From: Desulfomonile tiedjei
GTDB taxonomy: Bacteria > Desulfobacterota > Desulfomonilia > Desulfomonilales > Desulfomonilaceae
DNA length: 64,000 bases
Direction: 5' to 3'
NCBI GenBank assembly: GCA_016212925.1
Contig: JACRDF010000048.1
Span: forward strand, 62,001-126,000
The translations under genes were made by a program, and so were the position numbers. Every line of letters starts with the position of its first letter. Within the stretch, counting starts at the first letter, position 1. Positions 8,703 through 17,384 of this stretch are shown here, piece after piece. A model generated the notes under the pieces. The model worked only from the letters and a program-made list of their open reading frames with translations, was not told where the DNA came from and made no database searches.

Positions 8703-8706
8703 CCCG

Positions 8707-8734
8707 CACGGACCTGACGGAGCCCAGGTCCGTG
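8707..8734. repeat. Dispersed palindrome CACGGACCTG, copy 1
   Basis: CACGGACCTG at 8707-8716 is perfectly complementary to CAGGTCCGTG at 8725-8734 and is followed by GGCACCC. The same stem with the same GGCACCC tail recurs at 21578-21609. There is no T-run, so it is more a dispersed repeat than a classical terminator, though it could protect the 3' end of the protease/hydrolase mRNA. Further GC-rich hairpins follow at about 8835-8856 (GTGCCGGC/GCCGGCAC) and 8882-8903 (GGGCCGGC/GCCGGCCC). Confidence 0.6.
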
Positions 8735-8962
8735 GCACCCGGGAGTGAACCAGTAAAAACCTTCGAGAACTGCCAAAGCAAGTGTCAAAAAATAGTGTCC
8801 GATTGTGAAAAGTGCCTCTTGGAATTTGGTAGGTGCCGGCCTCCGTGCCGGCACAGTTTTCGGTTACAAATCAACTAGTTCGGGCCGGCAGGGACGCCGG
8901 CCCCCACCGGTTGTCTCATAGCCAAGGCTGTGCAAAAGGTCAAGAATTGTGGCAATTGGCAT

Positions 8963-9080
8963 AAAGACCCGAGACGATCTCATTGATCGCACTTCTGACA
9001 CATTGAACCGGGTCGCCGACCGAAAACCCAACAACCAAAAAACATGCGCCATTCGGAAAGAACATTAGAGAAACGCCATA
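8963..9080 (+). pseudogene. Decayed 3' end of an IS630-type transposase
   Basis: The 118 bases from AAAGACCCGAGACGATCTCA to GAGAAACGCCATA align closely with 24490-24601 inside the IS630 transposase of this window. That region encodes KTRDDLIDRL through FGKNFRETL. Several substitutions and short indels have broken the frame. Only this 3' tail is present; no catalytic domain or upstream transposase sequence can be found. It marks a lost insertion between the protease cassette and the hydroxylase operon. Confidence 0.8.
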
Positions 9081-9083
9081 ATT

Positions 9084-10094
9084 TCAGCTCAAAATCGCCC
9101 TCTTCAGGAGCACCTTCGCGATTTCAACCTTGTACCCGTTCATTTTGAGCGGAATCGCGTCTGCTAGGCCATGCTCCGCGGCTTCCGCGGCAATATTCTC
9201 ATCAATGGTCCGCCCTTTAATCACCTTTTCCGCCTTCCGCGCCCTCAGCGGTTCGGGAGCCACTGCGCCGAGCACAATCCGTGCATCCTTGCAGACCCCA
9301 TTGTCGACCGCCAGGATGGATGCCACACTCACAACCGCGAAATCGATCGGTTTTCTGAGAGTGAATTTTTCGTACCTCTGTCTCGCGGTGGCGGGCGGCT
9401 TCGGTATCCTGATCTCACTTATTAGCTCATCGGGTTCTAGGACGGTTGAGTTCGTCGCCGTGGCTTTGAATAACAGTTTCGCAGAGACACTCCGTTTTGT
9501 GGTGACGATGCCGGCGTCAAGCGCAATCAGCGCAACCGCTATGTCCGATGGACCAACAGCAAAGCAGCCCTTCCGAACCCTGCCGAAATCGGAGGGGCTG
9601 TCCGCGAAACCGGCAGCGCCGAATATGGAATGGTACCGGTTGTCGCCGGCCAGGGCACTGCAAAACTTGCCTCCTCTGCGAAGACAGACCATGGGTCCGC
9701 CGATTTGGCGAGGGTACCTGTAAAACCAGCAACGAACGTCCTGGGCCAGGTTACCCCCAATGGTGGCCATGTTACGGATATGGGGAGTGCCTACCGAGTA
9801 CGCGGCTTCTGCAAGCAGCTCATATTCTTCTTTCACTACCGGGGACTTGACAATATCGACTAATTTGGCTAGCGCGCCTATGGTGAGGCCATTTTCCTCG
9901 CTTCTGATGTGGTCGAGGCCGGCAATGGGCTTTATGTTGATCACCGCGGCCGGGTATTCAGGGACAATATTGTCCTTCAAAGCTCCCAAAAGATCCGTGC
10001 CGCCTGCAATGACCTTTGCTTTGCCTTTGTACTCGTTCAGGAGTTCAACCGCTTCCTCGATCGAGCGCGCATTATGGTGCGCAAACCGCTTCAT
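9084..10094 (-). CDS. Molybdenum hydroxylase FAD subunit, 4-hydroxybenzoyl-CoA reductase beta-like
   Basis: A 336-residue FAD subunit of the xanthine-dehydrogenase family. AGGTDLLGALK near 30-40 is the first FAD loop and the TIGGNLAQD run near 111-119 the second. After it comes a cysteine-bearing insertion: C122, C137, C145 and a likely fourth at C177, around MVCLRRGGKFC and GDNRYHSIFG. The 4-hydroxybenzoyl-CoA reductase beta subunit binds an extra [4Fe-4S] cluster in this region, and the GDNRYH context fits. The gene overlaps the molybdopterin subunit by 4 bases and is last in the operon. The substrate is inferred: a CoA-activated aromatic is likely, but related enzymes act on other ring compounds. 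Confidence 0.82.
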   Translation of the reverse strand: MKRFAHHNARSIEEAVELLNEYKGKAKVIAGGTDLLGALKDNIVPEYPAAVINIKPIAGLDHIRSEENGLTIGALAKLVDIVKSPVVKEEYELLAEAAYSVGTPHIRNMATIGGNLAQDVRCWFYRYPRQIGGPMVCLRRGGKFCSALAGDNRYHSIFGAAGFADSPSDFGRVRKGCFAVGPSDIAVALIALDAGIVTTKRSVSAKLLFKATATNSTVLEPDELISEIRIPKPPATARQRYEKFTLRKPIDFAVVSVASILAVDNGVCKDARIVLGAVAPEPLRARKAEKVIKGRTIDENIAAEAAEHGLADAIPLKMNGYKVEIAKVLLKRAILS

Positions 10095-12385
10095 CTCGTG
10101 CCTCCTGTTGCTGCATTGCCCATTTTCCCCAGGGCCTTCAGCACCCTTTGGGGAGTGACGGGATACTCATGCAGCCACGAACCCACGGCATTCGAAACAG
10201 CCATGAGGACAGCCGAAGGCCCGGGAGACGTGGCCACTTCCCCTACACCGACCGCATGAAAGCGGTGGGTGGGAATAGGCGTCTCGAGCACCACATGCTC
10301 CATGGCAGGCAGCTCGGCAAAGGTCCGCCACTTATAATCAATCAGGTTCGCATTTAGTATGTGACCCGAGGAAGGATTGATGATTGTCTCTTCGAAAATG
10401 GCGCTGTCGATACCCGCGGAACCGATGCATCCGTTGAGCTGGCCTTCGAGACCCTGCGGATCTATGATCTGACCGACATCAGTGGCAAGCACCACCCGCA
10501 GCAAGGTCACCTTTCCCGTCTCCGTGTCCACCTCGACCTCTACAAAGCTCATCATGCAATTGCACAAGGTGAAATCCGGCTCAAAGCGCCCGAACCCCAG
10601 TATGGTGCGGTCATTTCCCAAGGCCCTCCATTTTAAGCTCTTTTCCGGATGTCCTTTCACAAACACAACCCCGTCGGCTGTTTCCAGGTCTTGAAGGTCC
10701 GCATCCAGCTTTGGGGCGGCAAACTCGAAGAGCTTTCTCTTCGCATCTTCTGCCGCGTTGATGACAGCACTCCCAATGGCATAGGTCCCGCGAGAGCCCA
10801 CCGGTCCGAACTCGAAAGGCGTGACCAGCGAATCAGCAGGGGTCATTGAGATCCGATCCGGCGGTATCTGAAGCACCTCAGCCACCATCTTGGCATAATT
10901 GCTCTTTTGGCCGGTCCCGTGCTCCGCCGCACAGAGAAAAATTGTGGCCGTGCCGTTGTAATCAAGCTGAACGTATGCCTCTGCCGCGTCTTCGCCAACG
11001 TCGGCGTTTCCGTGGACGCCCACGCCGATCCCTGTCCGCTTTGCGCCGTTCACCGAGGTAGGCGTCAGCCAGCCCTTCCATTTCTCTTTCCAGCCGAATT
11101 GTTCCGCACCCTTGTCCATGGCCCTGGAATAGTCAATGCCGCGGTACTGATACCAGTTGCCATCCCGCCAGAAGTACCCTCCGCCGGGCTTGACGAAGTT
11201 CTTCTTGAGCACTTCGAATGGATCAAGGCCTGCCTTTCCCATGGCCAGACACAGAAGAGGTATGAATGAGCACTTCAATTCCTGGCCTCCGAAGCCCCTT
11301 GTGCTGCCTGAGGCGTTCCGGTTTGTGGCCACAACAAGGTTCTTCAAGTCCCAGTTAGGGCACTGGGCCATGATCATGAGTTCGCCCGATCCCACCGCGA
11401 CTTGGGCTTGCGTGGTAAAGGAATAGTAGCCTGTGTCGACGTACCATGTGCCCTGTATAGCCGTCAGGGTGCCGTCTTTCTTCATGCCCACCCTGGCGTG
11501 AATCCGGGAGCCGACCCTCAGGGTGAACGCGGCCATATGTTCTTCCTTGGTAAACATGCACTTTACCGGCCTCCCGGTCGCCCTGCTCAAAAGGACGGCA
11601 TAGGCTTGAACCTGCCAGCACATGATCTTTGTCCCGAAACTGCCGCCCACATGGTTTCCGATGCTTCTTACTTCCACCTGCCTGTTAAAAACATGGAAGA
11701 GGGTGATCTTGTCCATGTACGGCGCCTGGCTGGTGCTCCACACAGTGACCTTGTTCGGCTCCTCCCACAGGGCAACTGCACCCACCGATTCAGGAGGAAG
11801 GGCATTGGGTATGTTCTCGTATCCAAAGGCCCCTTCCGCTATGACGTCGGCTTCTGCAAACCCTTTGTCTACATCCCCCCTGACTACGCCTTTAAGGCAG
11901 TTGGGCCCGAAAACGATAGTACCGCCGGGTATGATATTGCCGGGAAACTCGTCGTAAACGAGGGGAGCGCCGGGTTTGAGGGCCGAATCCATATCCAGGG
12001 CCGCAGGCAGGACTTTGTAATCTACTTCGATCAGATCCAAGGCCTCTTCCGCGATTTCTTCAGTGGTGGCCGCGACAAGTGCCACAGCGTCACCCACGTA
12101 CCTGACTTTTTTGTCTAGGACGGGCACCTTGCGGGGTGTGCCACCCCTCCAGTCGGGGATGTCTTCCCACGTCAAGACGGCTTTTACGCCCGGCAGCACT
12201 TCAGCCTTGCTCTTGTCAATTTTCTTGATGAGTGCATGGGCATAAGGGCTTCTCAGCACCTTTCCGTGGAGGAGATTCTGAAATTTCAGGTCGTCGAGGT
12301 ATTGGACGGCCCCTGTGACGATCTCCTCAGCGTCCCTCCGCGGCATGGGTTTCCCTATATATCTGTATTTATTGCCCATGCTCAT
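10091..12385 (-). CDS. Molybdenum hydroxylase large (molybdopterin) subunit
   Basis: About 764 residues with the xanthine-dehydrogenase-family architecture. The N-terminal a/b hammerhead domain includes TGAVQYLDDL and LHGKVLRSPYAHA. The cofactor region has GNHVGGSFGTK, GSTRGFGGQE and VGSRGTYAIG, and the catalytic glutamate lies in GVGEVATSPGPSA near the C-terminus. It lacks the AYXCSFR loop of CO dehydrogenase. The ATG at 12385 is chosen because GGAG lies 7 bases before it; an upstream TTG at 12400 is possible but less likely. It overlaps the 2Fe-2S gene upstream and the FAD gene downstream, so all three are one coupled operon. Confidence 0.9.
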   Translation of the reverse strand: MSMGNKYRYIGKPMPRRDAEEIVTGAVQYLDDLKFQNLLHGKVLRSPYAHALIKKIDKSKAEVLPGVKAVLTWEDIPDWRGGTPRKVPVLDKKVRYVGDAVALVAATTEEIAEEALDLIEVDYKVLPAALDMDSALKPGAPLVYDEFPGNIIPGGTIVFGPNCLKGVVRGDVDKGFAEADVIAEGAFGYENIPNALPPESVGAVALWEEPNKVTVWSTSQAPYMDKITLFHVFNRQVEVRSIGNHVGGSFGTKIMCWQVQAYAVLLSRATGRPVKCMFTKEEHMAAFTLRVGSRIHARVGMKKDGTLTAIQGTWYVDTGYYSFTTQAQVAVGSGELMIMAQCPNWDLKNLVVATNRNASGSTRGFGGQELKCSFIPLLCLAMGKAGLDPFEVLKKNFVKPGGGYFWRDGNWYQYRGIDYSRAMDKGAEQFGWKEKWKGWLTPTSVNGAKRTGIGVGVHGNADVGEDAAEAYVQLDYNGTATIFLCAAEHGTGQKSNYAKMVAEVLQIPPDRISMTPADSLVTPFEFGPVGSRGTYAIGSAVINAAEDAKRKLFEFAAPKLDADLQDLETADGVVFVKGHPEKSLKWRALGNDRTILGFGRFEPDFTLCNCMMSFVEVEVDTETGKVTLLRVVLATDVGQIIDPQGLEGQLNGCIGSAGIDSAIFEETIINPSSGHILNANLIDYKWRTFAELPAMEHVVLETPIPTHRFHAVGVGEVATSPGPSAVLMAVSNAVGSWLHEYPVTPQRVLKALGKMGNAATGGTR

Positions 12386-12917
12386 GCCCTTTCTCCACAA
12401 CGGACATTACAGCTTTGATCACCTGGTAGTGACTTATGCACCGGCAGAAATTACCTGAAAGGGCCTCCTTTACCTCTTCTTCAGAAGGGTGCGGGGTTTC
12501 GTTGAGGAAGGCCCTGGCGGTTACGATCATTCCAGGGGTGCAGAAGCCGCACTGAAAAGCGGTGTGGTCGATAAAAGACTGCTGAAGGGGATCGAGTGCA
12601 CCTGTTTTCGGGTCCCTCAGGCCTTCGATTGTTGTTATTGTCTTTCCATCGCACTCGATCGTCAGAACCTTACAGGAAAGGACAGCCTTTCCGTCCATGA
12701 TGACCGCACAACATCCGCATGCGCCCTGGTCACAGGAAACCTTGGTGCCGGTAAGTCCGAGGGTCTCTCTGAGCGTATGGGACAGCGTGTGGGTCGGGGA
12801 GATTTCGCCGGCCTCACCCCCCACGTTGAACCGGTGGTACTGTCCATTAACCGTGAAGCCCACGCGACGCAGTTCGGCTGCTTCGCGGGCGATGCGATCC
12901 TCTTTGCTTGCTGCCAT
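12369..12917 (-). CDS. Molybdenum hydroxylase [2Fe-2S] subunit
   Basis: A 182-residue small subunit carrying two [2Fe-2S] clusters. The plant-ferredoxin-like N-terminal set is CDQGACGCCAVIMDGKAVLSC, split by short spacers. The C-terminal helical set is CGFCTPGM and CRC (FCRCISHYQ, where most family members have CRCTGY). Start ATG 12917 is chosen for AAGGAAG a few bases upstream; a 19-residue longer frame from 12974 has no such site. It passes electrons between the molybdenum centre and FAD. It is first in the structural operon, 78 bases past the IclR gene. Confidence 0.9.
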   Translation of the reverse strand: MAASKEDRIAREAAELRRVGFTVNGQYHRFNVGGEAGEISPTHTLSHTLRETLGLTGTKVSCDQGACGCCAVIMDGKAVLSCKVLTIECDGKTITTIEGLRDPKTGALDPLQQSFIDHTAFQCGFCTPGMIVTARAFLNETPHPSEEEVKEALSGNFCRCISHYQVIKAVMSVVEKGHEHGQ

Positions 12918-12995
12918 TTCGCTTCCTTTATTCTTGAACATGGACTCGCTTGATACTGTGCCACTCTCGCGCACCGCACTGCCTCGGCCGAATGC

Positions 12996-13787
12996 TCATT
13001 CCTCGACCTTGGCTCCAAGCTGCCGCGAAAGGCTTTTCCCCGCTTGGGCAACCAGGGGCCCGCACTGTCGGGCAGCCTCTGCAGAAGAAAGACCGAGCAC
13101 CGCCACATATCCAACCGGTCGCTGGTTGGGGCCTAGCACAGGCGCTGCCACAACATTCAGTCCCGGCACCATCTCCTCCAGGTCCTCGGCGTACCAGTCT
13201 CGGCGGCATCTGAGTATTTCCTCGTTCAGCTTACCGCTGTCAAACTTCGCCGGATCTCCGTGAAAGTAGAGATCCTCATCCTGTAGCAGCCTATCAAGTT
13301 CATTCTCCGGCAGGAAAGCGGCAATGGCCTTGCCGTGGCAGCCGTAGGTAATGGGAAACCGATGCCCGACGCGCATGGTGATGCCAAGCACGCGCCCACC
13401 TTCGTGCTTAGCGGCAACGAAGACGTTTTTATCCGCTATCAACCCGAGTGCGGCCGTAGCCCCTGCCTTGCCGGCAAGTTCCGCCAGAAGAGGTTCGGCA
13501 AGTTTTGGAGTGCTGAGAGTGTCAAGAAACCTGCGGGAAAGACCGATCAGACCAGGGCCGAGGGTATAGCCTTTTCCCCTGCCGCCTGTTTGGACGAGGC
13601 CGAACTTCCGGAGTGTGTGGAGAATACAGAAGGCTGTGCTCTTGTGCATTCCTACTTCTTCACAGATTTCCGTCAGGTTCATGTGGGCCGAATCGGCCTG
13701 TGCCATGCGGAACAACACGCGTAAAGCCTGTTCCACAGCAGGCACAACGTACTTATCGGTTGATGCGGTTTTCTTGGGGGTTGTCAT
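12996..13787 (-). CDS. IclR-family transcriptional regulator
   Basis: A 263-residue IclR protein. The N-terminal winged helix spans about 14-80 (ALRVLFRMAQ, LTEICEEVGMHKSTAFCILHTL). The effector domain of about 90-260 contains GLIADKNVFVAAKHEGGRVLG and GCHGKAIAAFLPENE, with the YAEDLEEMVPGLNVVAAPV signature. IclR proteins typically control aromatic-catabolic operons. It lies directly before the hydroxylase genes on the same strand, so it most likely controls them and itself. A palindromic candidate operator ends 3 bases before its ATG. The effector is unknown. Confidence 0.9.
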   Translation of the reverse strand: MTTPKKTASTDKYVVPAVEQALRVLFRMAQADSAHMNLTEICEEVGMHKSTAFCILHTLRKFGLVQTGGRGKGYTLGPGLIGLSRRFLDTLSTPKLAEPLLAELAGKAGATAALGLIADKNVFVAAKHEGGRVLGITMRVGHRFPITYGCHGKAIAAFLPENELDRLLQDEDLYFHGDPAKFDSGKLNEEILRCRRDWYAEDLEEMVPGLNVVAAPVLGPNQRPVGYVAVLGLSSAEAARQCGPLVAQAGKSLSRQLGAKVEE

Positions 13788-13789
13788 GA

Positions 13790-13814
13790 GTTCGTCCTGG
13801 CGAACTACAGTTCG
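13790..13814. promoter_or_regulatory. Palindromic candidate IclR operator
   Basis: Two overlapping inverted repeats sit just upstream of the iclR-type ATG at 13787: GTTCG-tcctgg-CGAAC (13790-13804) and CGAACT-ac-AGTTCG (13801-13814). Position and symmetry fit an autoregulatory site. Binding is inferred, not shown. Confidence 0.45.
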
Positions 13815-14030
13815 CTATATACAAACAACTAACTTCGTACCGTGTTTGAAATGGTGTTGTCAAGAAAATTAGACGGAAAGATTGAGCCTTGAGTTATGTA
13901 GGGAAAACCGGGGGTGTTGGGTTGGGGGTACGGTGGGGTCTGCGTGTTTCTGATTCGGCCACAGTCGGCACGGAGTCACTTGTTTTCAAGACATGGCCTT
14001 GCCATTGCCCTGGGCGAATCGCTGGAAGCC

Positions 14031-14693
14031 TTAGTCCCCAGTCCCATGTCTCTTTAGCCGCTCGACCACCTGGCTGTGGCCATTGGCGGCAGCGGCCAGC
14101 GAAGCCGTCTCGCCGTTTTTGTCCTTGGCGTTGGCGTTGGCTCCCTTTTCCAAAAGGACCTCGACAACTTCCAGGTGGCCTTGTTCCGCCGCCCAGATCA
14201 ATGGCGTTCGGCCGTTCTCATCCTGTGCATTGATGTCTGCGCCTCTGCCAACAAGCAACTTTACTACTTCGATCTGTCCGGCCCAGGCGGGCAACATCAA
14301 GGCAGTTTGGTTTTTCTTGTCTCTTGCGTGGACATTCGCCCCGTTGTCCAGGAGCAGTTTGACAACCTCGTAGCCGCCTCGTCCCGAAGCCGACAGCAAG
14401 GCTGTTTCGCCGTTCTTGCTGTGCGCATTGATATCGGCCCCTTTTTCCAGTAGCAGCCTGACAATTTCGAGACTTCCTCTGACGCAAGCCATCATTAAGG
14501 CTGTTCGATCGTTTTTGTCCTTGGAATTGGCGTCAGCCCCTTCGCTTAGAAGGGTCTCTGCGTCCTGCACGTCCATTCGTGCAGCAGCGCTCATCAATGC
14601 CGCGTTCATGTCGCCCTTGTCCTGAGCCGCAGACAGACCACCCCAGGTCACCAGGACAATGATCATTGCTATGGTTGGTGCTTTTCTTTTCAT
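14031..14693 (-). CDS. Exported ankyrin-repeat protein
   Basis: A 220-residue protein with a signal peptide (MKRKAPTIAMIIVLVTWGG then LSAAQD, cleavage near residue 24) followed by about five ankyrin repeats. Each has the G-A-D-x-N-x-x-D/S-x-x-G-x-T-A-L pattern, for example LLEKGADINAHSKNGETALL and LLVGRGADINAQDENGRTPL. Ankyrin stacks bind proteins, so a periplasmic binding or protective role is likely; many such proteins are paired with a partner enzyme. No enzymatic domain is present and no obvious partner is adjacent. Confidence 0.85.
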   Translation of the reverse strand: MKRKAPTIAMIIVLVTWGGLSAAQDKGDMNAALMSAAARMDVQDAETLLSEGADANSKDKNDRTALMMACVRGSLEIVRLLLEKGADINAHSKNGETALLSASGRGGYEVVKLLLDNGANVHARDKKNQTALMLPAWAGQIEVVKLLVGRGADINAQDENGRTPLIWAAEQGHLEVVEVLLEKGANANAKDKNGETASLAAAANGHSQVVERLKRHGTGD

Positions 14694-14744
14694 GCCGACG
14701 ACACAGCACTTGCGAATGAAATGGATTGGTTATCCGCCGGACGT

Positions 14745-15200
14745 TTATGAAGAAGCCACGGGTGACTCGGACGGTCTCTTGGCCAGCCCCTTGGATTTCA
14801 ATAGCTGCAACCTTTTCTTGACTGCTTCCTTGTTCCGATCCTGCAACATCTCTGCAATTTCCCGATTGCTGAGCGCCAAGGTCAGTACCACAAGGTCCTC
14901 CCGGAGAGTCCATGCCTTTGGCGAGGTGTTCCTCTTCAGACTCATCAAAACCTTCAATTCTTTGGGCGTAAATTGGCGCAGAAGTTCGTAGCTTTGCTTA
15001 ATTCTTTCAAGTCGGGTCCTGGAGGCCAGGTCCCCAGGCACGGCGCCATGAATAAAATCTTCGTCCGTATCAAACTCGTTTGCCGGTTCCCCGTTGAGCC
15101 AGGGTTCCAACTCCCTGGAATCAGGCCACCAATGTGCGCCCTCATCAGGTTCGGCCGGACCAACCCCGACTTTTTTCCCTTTTCGGCCCTCGTCAACCAC
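14745..15200 (-). CDS. Small protein with C-terminal helix-turn-helix-like segment
   Basis: About 151 residues, no family recognised. The N-terminal half is acidic and polar with a Trp-rich patch (GAHWWPDSRELEPWLNGE). The C-terminal half reads like a helix-turn-helix: LREDLVVLTLALSNREIAEM then LQDRNKEAVKKRLQLLKSKG, similar to sigma-region-4 or NarL-type DNA-binding helices (SNREIAEML). The GTG at 15200 is favoured because AAAGGAG precedes it; the ATG at 15218 has no ribosome site. It lies 51 bases before the ankyrin gene on the same strand and may be co-transcribed with it. DNA binding is inferred. Confidence 0.6.
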   Translation of the reverse strand: MVDEGRKGKKVGVGPAEPDEGAHWWPDSRELEPWLNGEPANEFDTDEDFIHGAVPGDLASRTRLERIKQSYELLRQFTPKELKVLMSLKRNTSPKAWTLREDLVVLTLALSNREIAEMLQDRNKEAVKKRLQLLKSKGLAKRPSESPVASS

Positions 15201-15450
15201 GGTGACTCCTTTTTTCATGAGCAATTCATAGTAAATTATGGGCGTAAGGTGGCCGACAAAAATTCTGCGGCAGGCCCGAGATGCCCTCGACCAGCACTTA
15301 ACGTATCAGCGACTTCCACGCCCTTTCGATCCGCGGAACTCGCTCAGATTCAAGCACAAAGCGGACCTTAGATCCGCCAGTTCATGAATCCCTTCATTCT
15401 CGATGACAAACAATCCCAATCTATACGATCCTGACCGGAAACGCAACCGC

Positions 15451-16695
15451 CTATTCTTTCTCACATATTATGCGGAAATACTTCCGTTTCCCTACCTGGA
15501 GGATCTTCTCACTGGGTCCGAGGACGATTTCTGCAGACGGGTCAGAGACCTTTTCGCCTTCCAGTTTCACTCCACCCTGGTCCACCAACCTTCTCGCCTC
15601 ACCTTTCGAAACCGAGGCGCAAGCGGCAACGATTTCATATGCGGCCATTTTGCTTGACGGAAGCACTACGCGAGGCATTTGATCGGGCAATTCTTTCCGC
15701 TGAACCACCTTCTCAAAATGCTCTTCACCTTTGGCCGCGGCGCTCGCGTGGTGATATTCCGTGACAATGCTGCGAGCGAGCGCCTTCTTTATCTGCATGG
15801 GGTGCAACGGGTCCCCGTGATCTTGATGTTTTTCGATTTCCGACAAAGCTGCCGCATATCGCTGCACCTCCGCCGGGTCCACATCCGTGAGCAGAGTAAA
15901 ATATTTTATTATCAAGTTGTCCTGAATGGACATGGTCTTTCCAAACATGTCTTCGGGCGTATCATCCACGGCAATGTAATTGCCTTCGGTTTTGCTCATT
16001 TTTTTGGAGCCGTCGAGCCCTTCGATCAGAGGCGTCATGATGACCACTTGGGGCGCCTGGCCGAACTGAATTTGCAGATCTCGGCCGGCCAAGAGATTAA
16101 ATTTCTGGTCTGTGCCGCCAAGTTCCACATCACATTGCAGAGCCACAGAATCGTAGCCCTGCATGAGCGGGTAAAGGAATTCGGTAATGCTGATGGGGCT
16201 ACCTTCGCGAAATCGCTTTTCAAAGTCGTTCCGTTCCAGCATTCTGGCCACGGTCGATCTGTAAGCCAAATCCAGGCAGTCCGCGAAGGACATGGAATCA
16301 AACCATTCACCGTTGCTGCGCAGTTCGGTTTTTTCTTCGTTAAGTATTCTGAAAACCTGATCCTTGAAGGTCTTTGCATGCTCCCAGACCTGCTCCTTGG
16401 TCAACCGTACCCTGGCCTCGCTGCGCTCCGTGGGGTCACCGATGCGGGCCGTGAAATCTCCCACCAAAAAGATCGCGATGTGTCCAACATCCTGAAAATG
16501 TTTAAGCTTCCTGATTGTTACCATGTGGCCCAGATGAATGTCCGCGGCTGTGGGGTCCACTCCCAGCTTAACTCGAAGCGGTCTTCCTGTTTTCATGCTG
16601 TCTGCAATGCGCTGCCGCATCTCCTGCTCGTGTATGATTTCCTCTACGCCTCGCATGATCTTTTGCATCTGGGTTTCAATGTCGGGAAATGGCAT
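15451..16695 (-). CDS. tyrS: Tyrosyl-tRNA synthetase
   Basis: A 414-residue class I aminoacyl-tRNA synthetase that charges tRNA-Tyr. The HIGH-type motif HLGHM is at residues 54-58 and KKMSKTEGN near 230. The tyrosine pocket and dimer features (GTDQKFNLLAGRDLQ) are present, and the C-terminal S4 RNA-binding domain reads SKGEARRLVDQGGVKLEGEK. Length and motif order match the TyrZ-like branch of bacterial TyrRS. The ATG at 16695 follows AGGAAGG. It is monocistronic here. I saw no T-box leader. Confidence 0.95.
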   Translation of the reverse strand: MPFPDIETQMQKIMRGVEEIIHEQEMRQRIADSMKTGRPLRVKLGVDPTAADIHLGHMVTIRKLKHFQDVGHIAIFLVGDFTARIGDPTERSEARVRLTKEQVWEHAKTFKDQVFRILNEEKTELRSNGEWFDSMSFADCLDLAYRSTVARMLERNDFEKRFREGSPISITEFLYPLMQGYDSVALQCDVELGGTDQKFNLLAGRDLQIQFGQAPQVVIMTPLIEGLDGSKKMSKTEGNYIAVDDTPEDMFGKTMSIQDNLIIKYFTLLTDVDPAEVQRYAAALSEIEKHQDHGDPLHPMQIKKALARSIVTEYHHASAAAKGEEHFEKVVQRKELPDQMPRVVLPSSKMAAYEIVAACASVSKGEARRLVDQGGVKLEGEKVSDPSAEIVLGPSEKILQVGKRKYFRIICEKE

Positions 16696-17055
16696 GAAAT
16701 TACCTTCCTGTGTTCAACGATTGGCGTTCGCTCGTGGAATGCAATGTTAATCCAAAAAAAGTCCACACTTCCGGCTCAAAGTCAAGCCCAAAACGTGGCC
16801 CCCTGCTTCCAGTCATTCCGGAGCGTGCCGGAATCCAGGCTTTCCTTCAATCCGGAGTTCCACCCGGGAGTTCCGGACTCTGGCCCCTGCGCTTCTCTAC
16901 CCTGCGTAATTGAGTGGTTACGCTTTCTGTGGCAGTTCAATTGTCGGCCGAGAAACAAGAATCTTCCTCAAATTGAAGCATTGGCGAGTTGAAATGCATC
17001 TAATTTTAGAAGAAGGAATTGATCCCTAGACGACCACTTGCCAAGGAGTAGTGAG
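16696..17055. other. Divergent intergenic region with an interspersed repeat
   Basis: This is the gap between tyrS (left) and the twin-CX3C genes (right). Positions 16812-16840 read GTCATTCCGGAGCGTGCCGG then AATCCAGG. This resembles the dispersed CCGGAATCC-type interspersed repeat found in many environmental bacteria, and 16856-16882 continues with related inverted pieces (CCGGAGTTCC, GGAGTTCCGG). There is no gene here. AAGGAG at 17042-17047 is the ribosome site for the next gene. Confidence 0.45.
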
Positions 17056-17295
17056 ATGTCTATCCTAGCGATTTTCGGAATGGTAGCCTGGGCCCTGGCG
17101 GTTGCTGTCATCATAGGTGTCCTGGTTGCTACAGGCCGGTCTGAAGACAAAAGACACGACGAAAACATGGAGCGCTCGCGGGAGGAAATGGCTCGGCAGC
17201 CGTTACCACACTCGGACTGCTATGCGGATTGCATGAAAGACTTCTTTTGGAACACGAACAAGGAAGTTGCTTGTGCGACTGCCTGTGGCCTGTAG
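17056..17295 (+). CDS. Small membrane-anchored protein ending in a twin CX3C motif (paralogue 1)
   Basis: A 79-residue protein with one N-terminal membrane helix (ILAIFGMVAWALAVAVIIGV), a charged linker (RSEDKRHDENMERSREEMAR), and a C-terminal segment with the pattern C-x3-C-x13-C-x3-C-G-L ending the protein (CYADC, then CATACGL). Four cysteines in two CX3C pairs on helices suggest a disulfide-locked helical hairpin or a metal or cluster site. ATG 17056 follows AAGGAG at 7 bases. The next gene ends in the same pattern, so the two are paralogues in one transcript. I recognise no family. Confidence 0.65.
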   Translation: MSILAIFGMVAWALAVAVIIGVLVATGRSEDKRHDENMERSREEMARQPLPHSDCYADCMKDFFWNTNKEVACATACGL

Positions 17296-17384
17296 CCTCC
17301 GGAGAACTGACCAGGGCGGTCTTCGCTGCCAACTTCTTTCCATTTTCGAAATCGTGTTCAAAATAACTTCGGGAGGTGATTGCT

